DNA of 64,000 nt from positions 937,259-1,001,258 of the forward strand of contig CM068553.1 of the NCBI GenBank assembly GCA_035048495.1, given 5' to 3'. A model generated the notes under the pieces. It was not told the origin of the DNA, made no database searches, and was given only the letters and a program-made list of their open reading frames with translations. The DNA comes from Euptelea pleiosperma. Lineage: Eukaryota; Streptophyta; Magnoliopsida; Ranunculales; Eupteleaceae. Positions 34,195 through 46,925 of the stretch are shown one piece after another; position 1 is the stretch's first letter, and every line of letters starts with the position of its first letter. The position numbers were made by a program, and so were the translations under genes.

Positions 34195-36114
34195 AGCTCA
34201 TTTGCACGCCCCCAACCAATCACTTGTAATCCCAAAATTGTGACAAGTGAGTGCATTGCATCCGATTTGGATTGAACCAAGTAGGGCATTCGTCGACATT
34301 AGCCGAGGAGGAAGACTTAAAACTAATTTTCGCACGTAGGCAGACTCCCAAGTGTGTAAACATTGGAGAACTTGGCTACGAACGTCTGTCAGCAACGCTG
34401 ATGGCAAATGCCCGATAGCCTGGAGGAGAAGAATCTATATATTGCCTTGGCAATTACATTGACAATGGACTACAAAATAAGCCACATGTCAAACGTTTAG
34501 TGTCACTCCTCGGACTTGGGCACCGGATCCGACCCGAATGGGCACCCGGATCCGACCCGAATACCTAAAAAATGACTAGTTTACACAAGATCTAGGTTGT
34601 GATAAAAATAAAAAAAATAAAATGTTTCGAAATAATTTTAAAAAATGATCATAATTCATAATAGATCAAAATAAAAATTAAATTTTCTGAATTTTAGCGG
34701 ATATGCGTAAAATTTTCTAAAAAATATAATTTCAATAAAATTTTATCTTATTAATTATTTACTATTAAAAAAAAAATTTAAGCATATTTTGTTAAGGCAC
34801 TTTGCCTAAAAATATCGTTTACTATTTTATTTTTAACAGTTGGACTCAAAAATTTGTCCTAACGATAAAGGGACTCAGGTAATACGTAAAATAATTGTAA
34901 GTACCACACATCCATAAAAATTAATGTATTTGTTAAATATCTAAAGTCCCGCATCAATCTCATCGACATTCTCAATTGTCCATCCGATCTTCTCATGCTA
35001 TCGCCCTTATCAAATGCATTAACTCCGAAATTCACACCATCTCAATTAAATTTAAAATGTTTGGTAAACACAATGAGCCAAAGCTCAGTAGATAATCCAC
35101 TGTACACCACATATATATAACAGATAATATTGCATATTCTAACCCAAAAATCATGACATATTCAATGCATAACAGATGATATAAACTAGTAATGTCAAGA
35201 ATAATAAATATTTCTCACGATTAGCCCAATAATATTATATTCATACGCTTATAACTATAACCCAATTTGGGGTCTCATTCTCCTTCCCACACCGGTCGTA
35301 GCCAAAAAGCTCTTCTGTAGGGGTTTGGGGTCTTTCACCTTAGAGCTCCAAGCCCTTCGTAATTTTTATTTTTGCGGATATCTATTATGATCACATCCGA
35401 ACTAATACTTCAATATTATATAAAATCACTATTTTTTTTTTGCACACCGGCCGATCCGATCAGATCCGAATTACAATAATATCCACAACATCATCAATTA
35501 AGTACATACATATAACATTATTAATAAAGTAAAATAATAGATGCTATCTATTAAAATATGTAGGTGTACCTACCCTGTCCGTTGATTTTCATCCGAACTT
35601 GAATCAATGGTGAAAAAGTAGTCGCGGGTGTTTTTATCGATTATCGTTGATGAAGTCAGGATTTGAATATGTCAAACATCTCGAAAGTATGAATATTTTT
35701 GTCTCAAGGAACAGTTTCAAATGGTGAGACGTTATGATATTTTTAGGACTTTTAAAGCTCTCAACGATTAGTAATGGAGAACTTTCTAATGGTGAAAAAA
35801 TAAAAATATGTAAGTTTTGAAGAGATTCTTCTATTTTTAATAGTTACTCAAAAGATAATGATAAGTCTTTATTTATTTATTTGTGCAATTAATTATCATT
35901 TACAATTTATTTAAATAATTTTTTTATTTTTAAAGTTCAAGTTTTTTATTAGGAAAAGATTTTTATTATTTCCAAAAGACTAAAAGTTATGAAAATTTTT
36001 TAATTAAGGCAATTAATGTGTAACTCAAATATATTAATTATTTTAATTTTATCATTTGTCGAAAATACCCTTCTAATGTAAATTACTCTAATATCCCTGG
36101 ACAAAAGTTAAGGG
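34195..36114. other. Intergenic, AT-rich, no gene
   Basis: No domain-bearing frame is present. CCGGATCCGACCCGAAT is repeated twice near 34535, and GATCCGATCAGATCCGAATT lies near 35450, so an old retroelement or hAT-like repeat is possible. TGAGCCAAAGCTCAGTAGAT near 35070 is a word often seen in degenerate plant LTR elements. Confidence 0.3.
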
Positions 36115-37085
36115 TATTACATTTAGATACCACCGACCGTATATGAATATTGGCCCATTCCTAGGTGGATCTAAATACAAAGAATTAGCCTAGGGCTGCA
36201 ACTTGGGCGGGCTCAACTCGAGCTCGACGGGTTGAACCCAACATTAGGGTTAGGTTGGGTTAGCCCTTTTAGAACTTGGGTTGGGCTTGGGCCGAATTTT
36301 TGGTAACCCGAGCCCGACTTACAAACTATATATATATATTAGTTTTATCGATACATATCCACACTACGTTATGGCAAATGCAGCAACCCATGGATGTTTG
36401 TCCTTAGTAACTACCACATTTGTGTGATATTACAAAATGTCATTGAAATTACATTTTGACATTTTATATGGTCGGTTGATAGTGAAAATATCGTATTTTT
36501 CTTTAACGATTAATTTTTGTTATTTCTTTAGTGACTTTTATCATGCATTTGAGTTAATGAACTTTTCCGTTATTATGAAAATATCATGTTTTCTTTCACG
36601 AGCTTTAGAAATGAAGTTATACTATTATTTAATGGCTAGCACAACGGCTATTGTATTGACCGATAAATTATTTTAATATGAAAAAATTTAACAATATTTC
36701 CAACCAATAAAAAAATTAAGAAATTGACCAACCCGACCCAGCTCGATAAGATTGGAAAATCTAGGCCCGACCTTGGGTTGGGTTGGATTAGGGTTGATAG
36801 CCTTTAAGGTTGGGTTGGGCTAGGGTTGACCTCCAACCCGACCCAACCCACCTGAGTTGCAACCCTAAATCAGCCAGATTAGTGATTTCAAGCCTTTGGA
36901 TCTTTGTACCCCAAATAATACTCAACTTACACGATTAAAAATCATCCCATGAAAACAACTCCATTCCAATGCCTCTAAATTATTAATCAAGCTAATATTT
37001 GGGCCAAACATTCTAAACGGTCACAACATATGTGAGTGCCACATGGCCTATATTGTGGTCCGTCACACCAGTTAGCAAAGTTCTA
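36115..37085. repeat. Core A copy split by a hAT insertion
   Basis: The left arm runs to 36182 and the core resumes at 36876 (AGATTAGTGATTTCAAGCC) through the mirror arm to GTGCCACATGGCC at about 37050. The break falls precisely inside the AATCAGCC word, which is duplicated by the inserted element. Confidence 0.75.
36191..36867. mobile_element. hAT-type non-autonomous element
   Basis: Termini TAGGGCTGCAACTTGGGCGG and ACCTGAGTTGCAACCCTA are inverted. Flanks AATTAGCC (36183-36190) and AATCAGCC (36868-36875) are an 8-bp duplication with one change. Subterminal regions repeat GGGTTGGG/CCCAACCC. The 677-bp interior is AT-rich and codes for nothing recognisable. Confidence 0.87.
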
Positions 37086-37424
37086 CTCTAAATATTGCAT
37101 GGAACATGGGAATGCACGTTAAAGGAAGTGTTTTATTGTAGGAAAAAATATGGGCGGTTGAGGCCATTTGATTTGATTGTAGGATCCATTGGGATATCAT
37201 TTTCCTTATTTTGAAATAAACTTTTCTTGGAGGATAATTGTAGTGTAAGATGTTGGACACTTTTGTGTCCAACACCAATAAAACTATGACACATGTACTT
37301 AAAGGGATGAGTTTAATCATTGTGTTTCAGCAGAAAGCAAGCCTTCTAGAGCCAAATTAGCAGAAGAGGCTGAGGCCAGGCTCTAATCAGCACATAACTC
37401 AGGATGGTGATTTCAAGGATCTTG

Positions 37425-37650
37425 AGATTGATAATCAAAACATTAGTTGGGGTACTCAAATCGAAAGGTTAGAAATAACTAAACAGCCTGACTTTTAGTA
37501 TGTAGGTCCACCTAAGATTGGGACAAATGTCAATACGGTCTATTGTCTCTAATAATGTGCCACATGGATCATTCTGCAGTACATCATCAATGTTGATGAC
37601 GGACATCTGTATTTGTGGCATCATGTGCCACGTAGGCTTTAGCTATTGAG
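37425..37650. repeat. Core A right-arm fragment
   Basis: Begins with the centre (TTGGGGTACTCAAATCGAAA), runs through AACAGCCTGACTTTTAGTAT and GGTCCACCTAAGATTGGGAC, and ends GTGCCACATGGATC. No left arm is present. Confidence 0.55.
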
Positions 37651-37738
37651 ATTTTGACACGGATTAATCATGGTGAAAAATTTTCAAAATAATTTTATTT
37701 ATAATATAAAGTTCATGAGATGATATTTCTTTTATCTA

Positions 37739-38050
37739 TCTATACTATTATTAAGCAACAACCGGTAGTGCCACCCATGTGACACAATTAAAGGCCTCTC
37801 TACTTTCAAGGGCAAAATCTTCCCTCATTAAATGCCTCTATTCCAAAGACAAAACCAAGTTGGAGTACGCCATATACAGCTTATGATATCCAGCACACCC
37901 ACATCCCTCATCAATGATGATGATGGACAATAGTAGAAGCCACGTGGCATAATCTTTGGGACCATTGACCACATGGATGTTTGTCCCCTCCCTTGGTGGA
38001 ACCTATATAAGCCTATTTAGTGATTTTAAACCTTTGGATCTAAATGTAGA
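37739..38050 (+). mobile_element. Helitron-like 5' end with a core A left arm
   Basis: Starts A|TCTATACTATTATTAAGCAA, nearly identical over about 55 bases to the start of the minus-strand element at 55701. GCCACGTGGCATAATC and the core A left arm follow (37918-38045), after which homology stops at AAACCTTTGGATC. No convincing 3' hairpin and CTRR end were found, although CACGTGACGTG occurs near 38372. Confidence 0.5.
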
Positions 38051-38459
38051 TAGATAGAAAAATCAATTTTGTTAAATATCCAAACAATTAAAATTAGAAT
38101 TCACTAAGAATTCTAAGTAAATTTCACGGTGCAACCAAACACAAGAAATTTCAATTCTTGAAATTCAAATTATCAGAAATAACAAATCTTTGAATTTTAT
38201 TTTCAATTACAAATCCATGTCTGGTTACCAGACAGACCCTAAATGACAAAATAATCTCTTCTAAGTCTAAAATAGCTTTTCTAAATGACAAAATTACCCT
38301 TGCTAGTCTTTCATCTATTACCCCTTTAAAGTCAAAATTGGGGTCGGCATTGCCCTTCACATGACATTCACGTGACGTGCCTACACAGCTTTTAGCTGCC
38401 TATAAAAAAAATCTAACAAAGTATATAAGTGATTGAATGTCCCTTCACCGTACCTTAGT

Positions 38460-38720
38460 GCATAACTATGATGATTGAGGTCCATCACGGCAGTTTGAGC
38501 GACATGGCACACTCTTAAAGACCACCAAGAGAATGGAAGTTTGGTCCATCCTTAGGTAGACCTACATACCAAAACTCAGCCTAATTAGACATTTCTAAGG
38601 TTTGGATCCGAGAATCCCAAATAATGTTCGAAATCCACGGTTAAAAATAAATCATGAAAAAGAATCTTATCCAAGGGATAGAAATTACTAATCTAGTTGA
38701 ATTTTGGTTAATTAAAAATC
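38460..38720. repeat. Core A left arm plus partial right arm
   Basis: GACATGGCACACTCTTAAAG, CTCAGCCTAATTAGACATTT, a centre with CCCAAATAATGTTCG, then AGAAATTACTAATCTAGTTG. It is diverged, with a decayed G-box (GACATGGC). Confidence 0.5.
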
Positions 38721-38848
38721 GTCTTAAAAGACCCAAACCCTTTTACCCAGAGAAATAATTCCCTGGTCCCGGGTTCTTTCAAACTTTTAAGGTTCCCCTG
38801 CCAAAATGTCAACACGTGTTGGCGAGTTAAATCAGTTGTAACCCACAA

Positions 38849-39227
38849 GAGTAAGACTTGCCTGACCACCCACAAATATAAGCCACGTGGCAATTTATTA
38901 GAGGACACTGACCTTATAGATGTTTGACCAATCCGTAAGTGGACCTCCAAACCAAAAATCAGCCTAATAAGTGATTTGAAACCTTCGGATATTTGTACGG
39001 AAATAATGGTAAATAATGCTCAAATTCCTACGGTTAAAATCAACCGAGTAAAATGACTTCAACTAACGCTTAGAAATCACTGATCAGGTTGATTTTCGGT
39101 TTATAGGTCCATCTAGGGATTGGCCAAACATCTATACGGTCGGTGTCCTCTAATAAATTGTTAAGTGGCTTATATTGTGGGTGATCAGGTAGATACCTGA
39201 CCATGGGTGGTCAGGCAAGTCTTACTC
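38849..39227. mobile_element. Core A element in A2 frame, upstream of LIF2
   Basis: Termini GAGTAAGACTTGCCTGACCA and TGGTCAGGCAAGTCTTACTC are exact inverted repeats. Flanks AACCCACAA (38840-38848) and ACTCCACAA (39228-39236) match at seven of nine. The left G-box CACGTG (38884-38889) is intact; the right one has decayed to TTAAGTGGC. The element lies only about 130 bases before the likely 5' end of the LIF2-like transcript. Confidence 0.8.
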
Positions 39228-39360
39228 ACTCCACAACTCGTTGTTTGAGTCATGAGGAATGAGGATGACTCAGTAAGTGTGGCCGTATGGGTGCAGGGTT
39301 ACTTTGGTGGTTGCTTGAAAAAGGTAATCCCGTTTTGGTCATCAGATAACATTCGCACAG

Positions 39361-39444
39361 CCCAGAGAGAGAGAGAGTGAGAGAGAGAGGGAAGCGAAGA
39401 AGAAACGGAAGACACTAAAACTGAATCAAAAGCTCCGAGAGTTG
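39361..39444 (+). other. Probable 5' leader exon of the LIF2-like gene
   Basis: A GA-rich leader (GAGAGAGAGAGTGAGAGAGA) ends at a strong donor GTTG|GTAAGC (39445). A matching acceptor before the start codon is CCTCCGCAG (ends 40283), with CCTGCAG (ends 40302) as an alternative. A long leader intron is common for plant RNA-binding protein genes. Confidence 0.5.
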
Positions 39445-40358
39445 GTAAGCAAAGCCCTCACTTATAACTTTATCTTTCCTTATATACTTTTCTCCAATGT
39501 TGATTTCTAAGCTCTCCTTAGTACAAATTCTGGATTTATAACCAGCTTGTTCTAGGGTTAGGGTTTGCTGTTCACTCTCTTTCTGCCTAACTTTAATTTC
39601 CATTTAAGAATCTATCCTCTTCCTTTTGGTACTTTCCTTTTTTAGGGTTTTGGGTTGAGTAAATCGATTTTCTATATTCGGGTTATATTATATCCGTGTG
39701 TTCCCCTCGTTTATTAGGTTTTCAGTAAGGTTTTTGAATTTTTGTTCTCATTTTGGGTTTTCTCTACATTTGATATCCTCATTTCTTCCCAGTTAGCTAC
39801 TATGATATGGTTGGGCTAATCTCTGTTTTTTGTTCTTTTATGTGGAGAGTGATTTGGATAGATAGGCCGATTTCATACCAGAGTTTACATGTTTGGGAGA
39901 CATAATTTGTTATTATTTTGTTCTAGTTGTTAAATATGAAAAGTTTTGTCTAAACATTGAGATATTCTCTTGTCCCACTTGCACCTGTGGGGGGATCCTC
40001 TTTTTGATTGCCGCTCTGATAAGACCAGATTACGCGTCTCTGAAAAGATTTACCTGTCTCAGCTCATGCCTATCTCTGTTTAAAATCATTTTTTTTATCG
40101 ACCCTTTAAAGGAAATGTGTCAGTTTTACGCCCTGGAAGCATATCTCTTGGTAACGGAAATCCATCAAAATTCTTCTTACTCTTCGAATCCTGCTGCCCT
40201 TAATAACAATTGTCTTCTTGTCCACCCCTCATCCATACCCCTTTATGCTGCAACTGCTCCTAGCTTCTGTGCTTCCTCCGCAGTTACCGTGCAAGCCTGC
40301 AGGTGGTCTAGGTGGTTAAACACAGGTGGTGGGTAACAAGGACGGGTCTTGAACAGCC

Positions 40359-43300
40359 ATGGCGGAGGAATCTCCTGTGGTGGAGACAGAGGAGCATGTG
40401 GACCTTGATGAGGACAACTACATCGAAGAGATAGATGATGAAGTTGAGGAAGCAACAGATAGAGTGGACGCAATTGAAGATGAACCTGTGGAAGAAGAAC
40501 AAGAGCCCTTGAAAATTGAGGAGCATGAGAAGGATCCGTCGTCAGAAGCTGATAGAGCTCACAATCGTGTTGAGTCTGTGGAGAGTGAGGAGAAGCATAC
40601 TGCTTCCATTGATGAAGATGACAAAGAGAAGCGTACAGAGCTTCTTGCTCTTCCTCCTCATGGGTCTCAGATTTTCATTGGTGGGATTCCTCGAGATGTC
40701 ACGGAAGAAGATTTGAAGGGTCTCTGTGAACCAATTGGTGAAGTTGCTGAGGTGAAATCTGAAGCCTCTTTTGCTTATGGAATCATGCACTTTTTTCTAT
40801 TCGACAGTTCTATTTTAATAATATTATTGCCATAATGTAACAGGTAAGACTAATGAAGGATAAGGATACGGGAGAAAGTAAGGGCTATGCTTTTATAACA
40901 TTCAGAACAAAGGAGTTGGCACAACAGGCCATTGAAGAGTTTCATAATAAAGAATTCAAGGTAATCTTGATGCTTATTTGGTGCTCAGGCTCAAGGTTTA
41001 AAAAGGCTAGTTTAGGTTCATTTAAAAAATTTCCTTGAAAAATTATAAAAAATATAATCAATTCTAGAAAAATTAGAAGCAACATAATATATGAAAAACT
41101 AACTTAAATAAGCATGAAAGTTACTGAGGCTATAGCTTTTATCTTAGGAGTGACACTGTTGGGCACTCTGGCTGAAAGCCTGATGTTGATATCAAATCTT
41201 AATAAATTATCAAATCTAAATAGAATAAGCTAAGTCCACTGACAAAGTATCAATATCAACAAAGTAATAAGATAGAGCTAGAAAAATAGTAGAGCAAGCT
41301 TGTAATGCTTTGATTTCTTGCTTGAGTTTAGCGAGGTTACTCACAAGAAAACCATAGGAAGTGAGGGAATAAAATTTGAGCTCTATGAGAATTTCTCTCA
41401 ATTAGGGATGAAAGCTTAGGTTTAGGGTTTCTCACAAAATAAAAGGTTTTAGAGAACAAAATTAAGATCATTTTGGTTGTTTTTATTATAAAAGATTTAT
41501 GAGGATGGTATTTTAGAAAAAAGAAGTGGAAAATAAAAATAAAATAAAGGGTCACGATTTTGGGTTTCATGCACGCCTCGAGGCTATAGCCTTATTGGAT
41601 CGAGGCTTAAGCCTCAGAAATGACCACTGAGGCTATAGCCTCGAGGCGAGCCCCAAGGTCTAGCCTCAAAAAGCCTTTTTAAACCATGCTCGTGCTTGGT
41701 CACTACATAGTCGATTTCATCTTTATGAATTCAACTTGATGATTTCTCTTATCTTTCCGTATTCACAGGGGAGAACGTTAAGGTGTTCACTCTCTCAAGC
41801 TAAACACAGGTTGTTTATAGGCAACATTCCAAAGAGCTGGATGGAAGAGGAGCTGCGAAGAGTCATTGAAGAGAATGGTCCTGGAGTTGAAAATATTGAG
41901 CTCGTAAAGGTGGTGATTACTTGTTGAACTCGAAAGTGGTATGTACCTTACACTATGAGCAGCTGTAACGGCTTACTGCATTATTTCTGCTTTGCCTGCT
42001 GTACAGGATCCCCAAAATCCAAGCCGCAACCGTGGATTTGCTTTCGTTGAGTTTTACAATAGTGCCTGTGCCGATTATGCAAGACAGAAATTGTCGAGTC
42101 CGAAAATTAAGCTAGATGGCAACACCCCAACTGTTAGCTGGGCTGATCCTAAGAGTGCACCTGATCCTTCTGCTGCTGCTCAGGTAAATGTTAAAGAAAG
42201 AGAGTAAAGGTTACTTGTGAACCTTTGTAGATATTGTACAATTTTGGATGGATTATAAGTTTCTAGCAAAACTTTATAATTTTACTACAATAGCTAAAGT
42301 TTTTTCTCTTTTTCGGTGGTTTCCTTAATACCTGAAAGATTACTTTTAAGTGCAGTAATATTCACCCCCTTTGGTTTGTCTCGTTGGGGTTAGTTTTTGT
42401 TGATGTTACCTGGACACTTCGAAACCAGGGAATGAAATGGTCATTCTGTGTCAGACCCAGGTAGATCTGGATCCCAATGCAACCCTATATGTGCCGATCC
42501 TGATCTATATCTGAATCAAATCCAGTTGCATGATCCATGTTTGATTTGTAATCTGAATTTGACTCAGTCTATGAACAAAATAGGGGTCGAATCCACGTAA
42601 AATTCTAGATTTATTAGGCCATGTAACATGTTTCTGTTGGATTCAACTCCCAGATTCTGGTGCACCCCATATCTGAGTGCACAACCCAGGATATAATCCC
42701 GGCCTGAATCTGAGTTGAGTCGCACAGGCCTAATCCATGTCCAGTCGTAATCTAAAATGGGTCTTAAATTGAAGATCCAAGACTGAGACAATGGTCTAAG
42801 GTTTTTTGGTCACATACACACACGACATGACATGAATCACTATCACACGTAATTCAATGATAAGAATCAATAAGTCATAATTCTTAATTCACTTTCACAT
42901 ATAACCAATGAGTGAGATATTAATTGTAGTTACAAATATCTCAATAAGCAAGATATGTGATAGTAAAATAATGTACTAAAGAATGAGTCAAAAACAGAAA
43001 CGTGGGGCTTAAAGAAAAGGAATTTAAGTAAAAGTTGCAAATGACTGAAGTGCATAAAGTAGCACCTTGTTCCTGCCTGGGCATGTCAAGTCACCATAGC
43101 GTCAGCCTGGTAACCCAGGTACTCACCTCCCTTGATTAACTTAGGCACCCTGTTTTCTACATTTATGATGGTGCCTAGATTCCAAGTGACCCGAGGAGAG
43201 CTTTTAACAACACTGCATTCATGTTTAGTTTTGCTGGTTATGACCTTCGCATTGAATCCTAAAATCCATTACTTATCCTGAGGACTAAATTATGTGGCAA

Positions 43301-45111
43301 AAATTTCATATGACACTGATTTGAAACCTTCTATAATGGGGATTAATATGTAAATAAGCCAGGGTTCTAAACTTACTCCTGCTGTTATGGAGAGTTAGAG
43401 AAAGTGTGGTGATATTTATTTTTAAGATATAACACTGAATCCCTCGTTATGTAGAAGACTAATGACTTCTGCTTGCTTCCTTTTGTCTTGCTGCCGACAA
43501 ATTTTAAGCAGTCAGTGCATTCTGAACCTAATTAATACTTCTATTGGTATTTCTCAGGTAAAGGCTCTATATGTGAAAAACTTGCCCGACAACACTACAT
43601 CTGAACAATTGAAAGAACTATTCCAACGCCATGGAGAGGTTACAAAAGTCATTCTGCCACCTGCTAAAGCTGGGCAGAGCAAGCGGGATTTTGGATTCAT
43701 CCATTTTGCAGAGAGATCGAGTGCATTGAAGGCTGTAAAAGAAACAGAAAAATATGAAATTGACGGTAATACTCTCTCCCACTACCAATTTCAAAATCTA
43801 AACAAAATAAGGAAACCTGAAAATTATGAAGAAAAATCTTGCAAAGGAGATTTTGTCCTCATTTCAAGCACACTGAAGGTTACTGTGATCAAAATGTATT
43901 GTATTATTGTTGGTTTTAATCCGGAAGGATGCCTTTGTAGTTGGGAATGTTATGATAGATGTAGAACAGGGATCACTTTTTTTGCCAACATTAAGGAAAC
44001 AAAGTAAACAATTACCATTATTTTACAATTACCACTCGTGTAAGGTGGGCTTGTGTGGTGCACATGGCGCACATGTAGGAGGGTTGATACCACCACTGTT
44101 TGTAACCATTGAAAGTGCCGATCCCTGATCCGAGAATAATATCAATTGCCTTCTTTTGGACATCAGAGAAAAATATGGATGGTTCACAAAGATGTCTCTA
44201 GGTTAGACGGTACGGATCGTTTGATCAGATGGTTGGGTCCCTACGTCATAGGATTCATACCATGTGTACGGCATAGCTAACGTAGGTCATCTTCCCTCCA
44301 GACTTGGGTATTCTTCTTATATTTGTCTAAAAAAATGTATAAAATGTTTTTCCCTGGGGTTGCCTACAACTATTGCTTTCTCAACTCGTCACTTGTTTGC
44401 CGGACTTATTCTTGAGCTTGTTTGGTGGACTTATTCTTGACTTTCGATGAAGGGCACGGTGAATGTTTTCATGGAGTCTTTGAGTACTTCGTATGTGACC
44501 ATGAACTCATGATGTGAACTACACAGGTCATGTCTTGGACGTCTCCCTTGCTAAGCCTCAGAATGACAAGAAATATGATTCAACTTATCCTTACAAACCA
44601 GGGATTCTTCCAGGTTACCATTCATATCCAGGTTATGGTTTTGTTGGAGATCCATATGGAGCACTAGGTGGTCGATATGGTGCTGCTGCTCGATTTCAGC
44701 AGGTATGTTAGCTGGCTATTATCCATCTCCTCTGTATTCCCGCATCTGTCAATTTGCATCTCATGGACTTGCATGTGTGAGCAGCCAATGATATACGGTA
44801 GGGGACCAATGCCAGCAGGGATGCAAATGGTGCCAATGGTTCTACCAGATGGTCAACTTGGCTATGTTCTGTAAGTAGTTCTCATCTGTTTTCTTGAAAT
44901 TGTTCAAAGTTCCTACTATGGTTTCTATTAAATTCTTTATCCCTTCCATATTTGCGAATTGTACAGTCAGCAACCAGGTGCACAGGCTCCATCCCCGCCT
45001 ACTCGTAGGAATGATCGAAGTGGCGGCTCAGGTGGAGCACAAAGACGAGGCGGAAGTAGTGGCAGCGGTGGTGGTGATGACATTCGTGGCCGAAGGTACC
45101 GCCCTTACTAG
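40359..45111 (+). CDS. LIF2: Three-RRM hnRNP-Q-like protein (LIF2-type)
   Basis: Eight coding exons give 480 residues: 40359-40751, 40844-40960, 41769-41909, 42007-42183, 43558-43765, 44527-44702, 44785-44870 and 44967-45111. The acidic N-terminus (1-95) precedes RRM1 (about 104-178; IFIGGIPRDV and GYAFITF), RRM2 (about 183-263; LFIGNIPKSW and RGFAFVEF) and RRM3 (about 277-355; LYVKNLPDNT and DFGFIHF). The tail is Gly/Pro/Tyr-rich and ends with an RGG-like segment (RRGGSSGSGGG ... RGRRYRPY). This layout is that of hnRNP Q/R; in Arabidopsis LIF2 binds LHP1 and chromatin as well as RNA. All junctions keep frame. Reading through the exon 4 donor would add VNVKERE and stop, so intron retention would truncate the protein before RRM3. 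Paralogue identity is likely, not certain. Confidence 0.9.
40992..41687. mobile_element. Foldback element in LIF2 intron 2
   Basis: Left CAAGGTTTAAAAAGGCTAG and right CTAGCCTCAAAAAGCCTTTT/TAAACCAT are inverted. Flanks GCTCAGGCT (40983-40991) and GCTCGTGCT (41688-41696) match at seven of nine. Repeated GAGGCTATAGCCTCGAGG palindromes fill the right part. It makes up most of the 808-bp intron and begins 31 bases after the exon 2 donor. Confidence 0.6.
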
Positions 45112-45750
45112 TAAAAACGGTCTTGTGGTTGAGGATAACAAGTTACTCTACCTAACGAGTGAAAGTGAAAATGAGGTATAGGCAGTGCATGATTTGCTTT
45201 GCCTAAAATTTAATTTTGGTACTCCCCCATCTTTTTTCGTCAGAAATTTTGAGAGTTAAAAAGTAGGGGTTTGTCTCCCCTTTGTTCTTATTCTAATCTG
45301 AATTTAAATCCTTCATGCCGATAGTGTTTTTATTGACACCCCGACGGAAAAAGAACTTATGTTTCCAGATTAAGAGTAGCTACCAGGAATTACTAATAAG
45401 AGATGGTTTTCTTAGGGTAATTAGTGTCAAGTCTGTTTTGGTAATGAGTTGGTTTTCTTCCTCTTTCCTAGTTCCCAGGAATTACTAATAAGAGATGTGT
45501 TGCTATGAGCCTCAGGAGGACGTCCTCCCTAGGTCCAGATCCTTGGATGGTCCTCAGGATTGACATCACACAAGCTTGAAGGCCATCCAACCTCGACCCT
45601 AAGGAGGACGCCCTGTTCAGGCTGAAACATCATTTTCCCAGGATATTGTTACAGGAATGTAAATTTGAGGTTTTTAGTAGGAAATACAGATAAAGCAAAA
45701 GAGCAGTGTTACTGTCCTTTCCTAGGTGGCATTTAAAGGCTTGTCTTCTA

Positions 45751-45777
45751 GCTGCTGCTGCTGCTGCTGCTGCTGCG
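45751..45777. repeat. (GCT)n microsatellite
   Basis: About eight GCT units, some 640 bases after the LIF2 stop codon. A second cluster of TGCTGC words lies at about 45896-45908. Possibly in a long 3' untranslated region; no frame is conserved. Confidence 0.9.
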
Positions 45778-45779
45778 GC

Positions 45780-46660
45780 ATTTATGCGTACTTGGTGGCA
45801 CTTCAAACCACAAACATTTGCGTTGGGCCCACCATTTTCTGCAAATTTGTTAATTTTTACAGCCAAGAAGTGGCTGTAAACATTTGCAGCTGTTGTCTGC
45901 TGCTGCTGTTCGAAATTTGTAGTGATCTCTCTCTCTCTCTCGCTCCGCTCCCAGTTCTGTAGAGAGCTTGCGACAATCGTCAGTCACCACCATTCGTTTC
46001 CCCCGTCTTGTAAAACCCTGCCTTGCCTCGCTTTCTCTATTTCAATCTCCTATATGTATTTTTGAAAAATGTTACCGAAGCAACCTCAAGTTGCCTACAA
46101 GCAGATAGGATACCAAGCAGGGTTAGAAAAGAAAGTGAATGCAAATGATTAGTGTGAAATATATTAATAATTCCTAAATTGTTTGCGAATAATTAGGCCA
46201 ATTCCAAAAAAAAAAAAAGTGTGAAATAATCATATCTTTAAAATGACTATCTCTGATGATATAAAATGATGATGCTCTGATTTTGATGAGATACATGCAT
46301 TATCACACAATAAAATGAAAAAGAATAAAAGAAAAATTTGTACACAAAAAATATTATTGGTGTGCCAAATCACACATCCTTAACAAATGGACAAATCATG
46401 TAGAATAAATACGTTGCCCATTCAACATCAGACAGATTGGCCATATCGACGAGACTGATTGGATGATCCATTCCTATCTAATAAGTAATAACATTCTATA
46501 CACAGTTTTTTTTATTTTTTATTTTAGGGGAGTGGGACTAAATCCCCCAGTGAACGCAATACCCCACCAACCACGCCACTGGGCAATACCAGGAAATTTT
46601 GTAAATTTCTATTACGTCCAAAAATGGTAAATAATTTAGATTAATACTTTAAAATGAATC
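45780..46660. other. Spacer between LIF2 and D27-LIKE1
   Basis: Contains a CT-rich tract near 45925-45945, otherwise AT-rich. No gene or defined repeat is recognised. Confidence 0.4.
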
Positions 46661-46699
46661 TATCGATGCCTCTTAAAACTTGCAAGGTGTACGACTGCC

Positions 46700-46925
46700 A
46701 TGTTGACAACCACTTTACTCTAAAAGCTTAAGTCGTTGGCGGGGGAGGTGTAACAATGTATATCAAAGGGTCCACGGGTCTAACAGAGGTGGAATGTTGG
46801 CTACGCTACAGCCAAACAACAGCATTCCTCAATACTGTGCCGAGGACTTGAACCTGAGATTTATTGGGACCTCCTGCTCTGATACCAATGGGTCGTCGGG
46901 CCAACACAACACGTACACAGGAAGA
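46700..46925 (-). mobile_element. TRIM-like LTR remnant
   Basis: Read on the minus strand, TTGGTATCAGAGC (plus strand about 46883-46895) matches the primer site complementary to initiator tRNA-Met. It follows TGTTGGCCCGACGACCCA and is followed by AGGTTCAAGTCCTCGG. Further on, a TGTTAGACCCGTGG ... GGTTGTCAACA segment has the TG...CA form of a short LTR. Too short for coding functions. Confidence 0.5.

Noticed and set aside
40243..40526. Minus-strand frames over the LIF2 start
   Set aside because: Antisense shadows of exon 1 and the leader intron.
45751..45866. Poly-Ala/poly-Cys frames near the GCT repeat
   Set aside because: Products of the GCT microsatellite with no conserved flanks.
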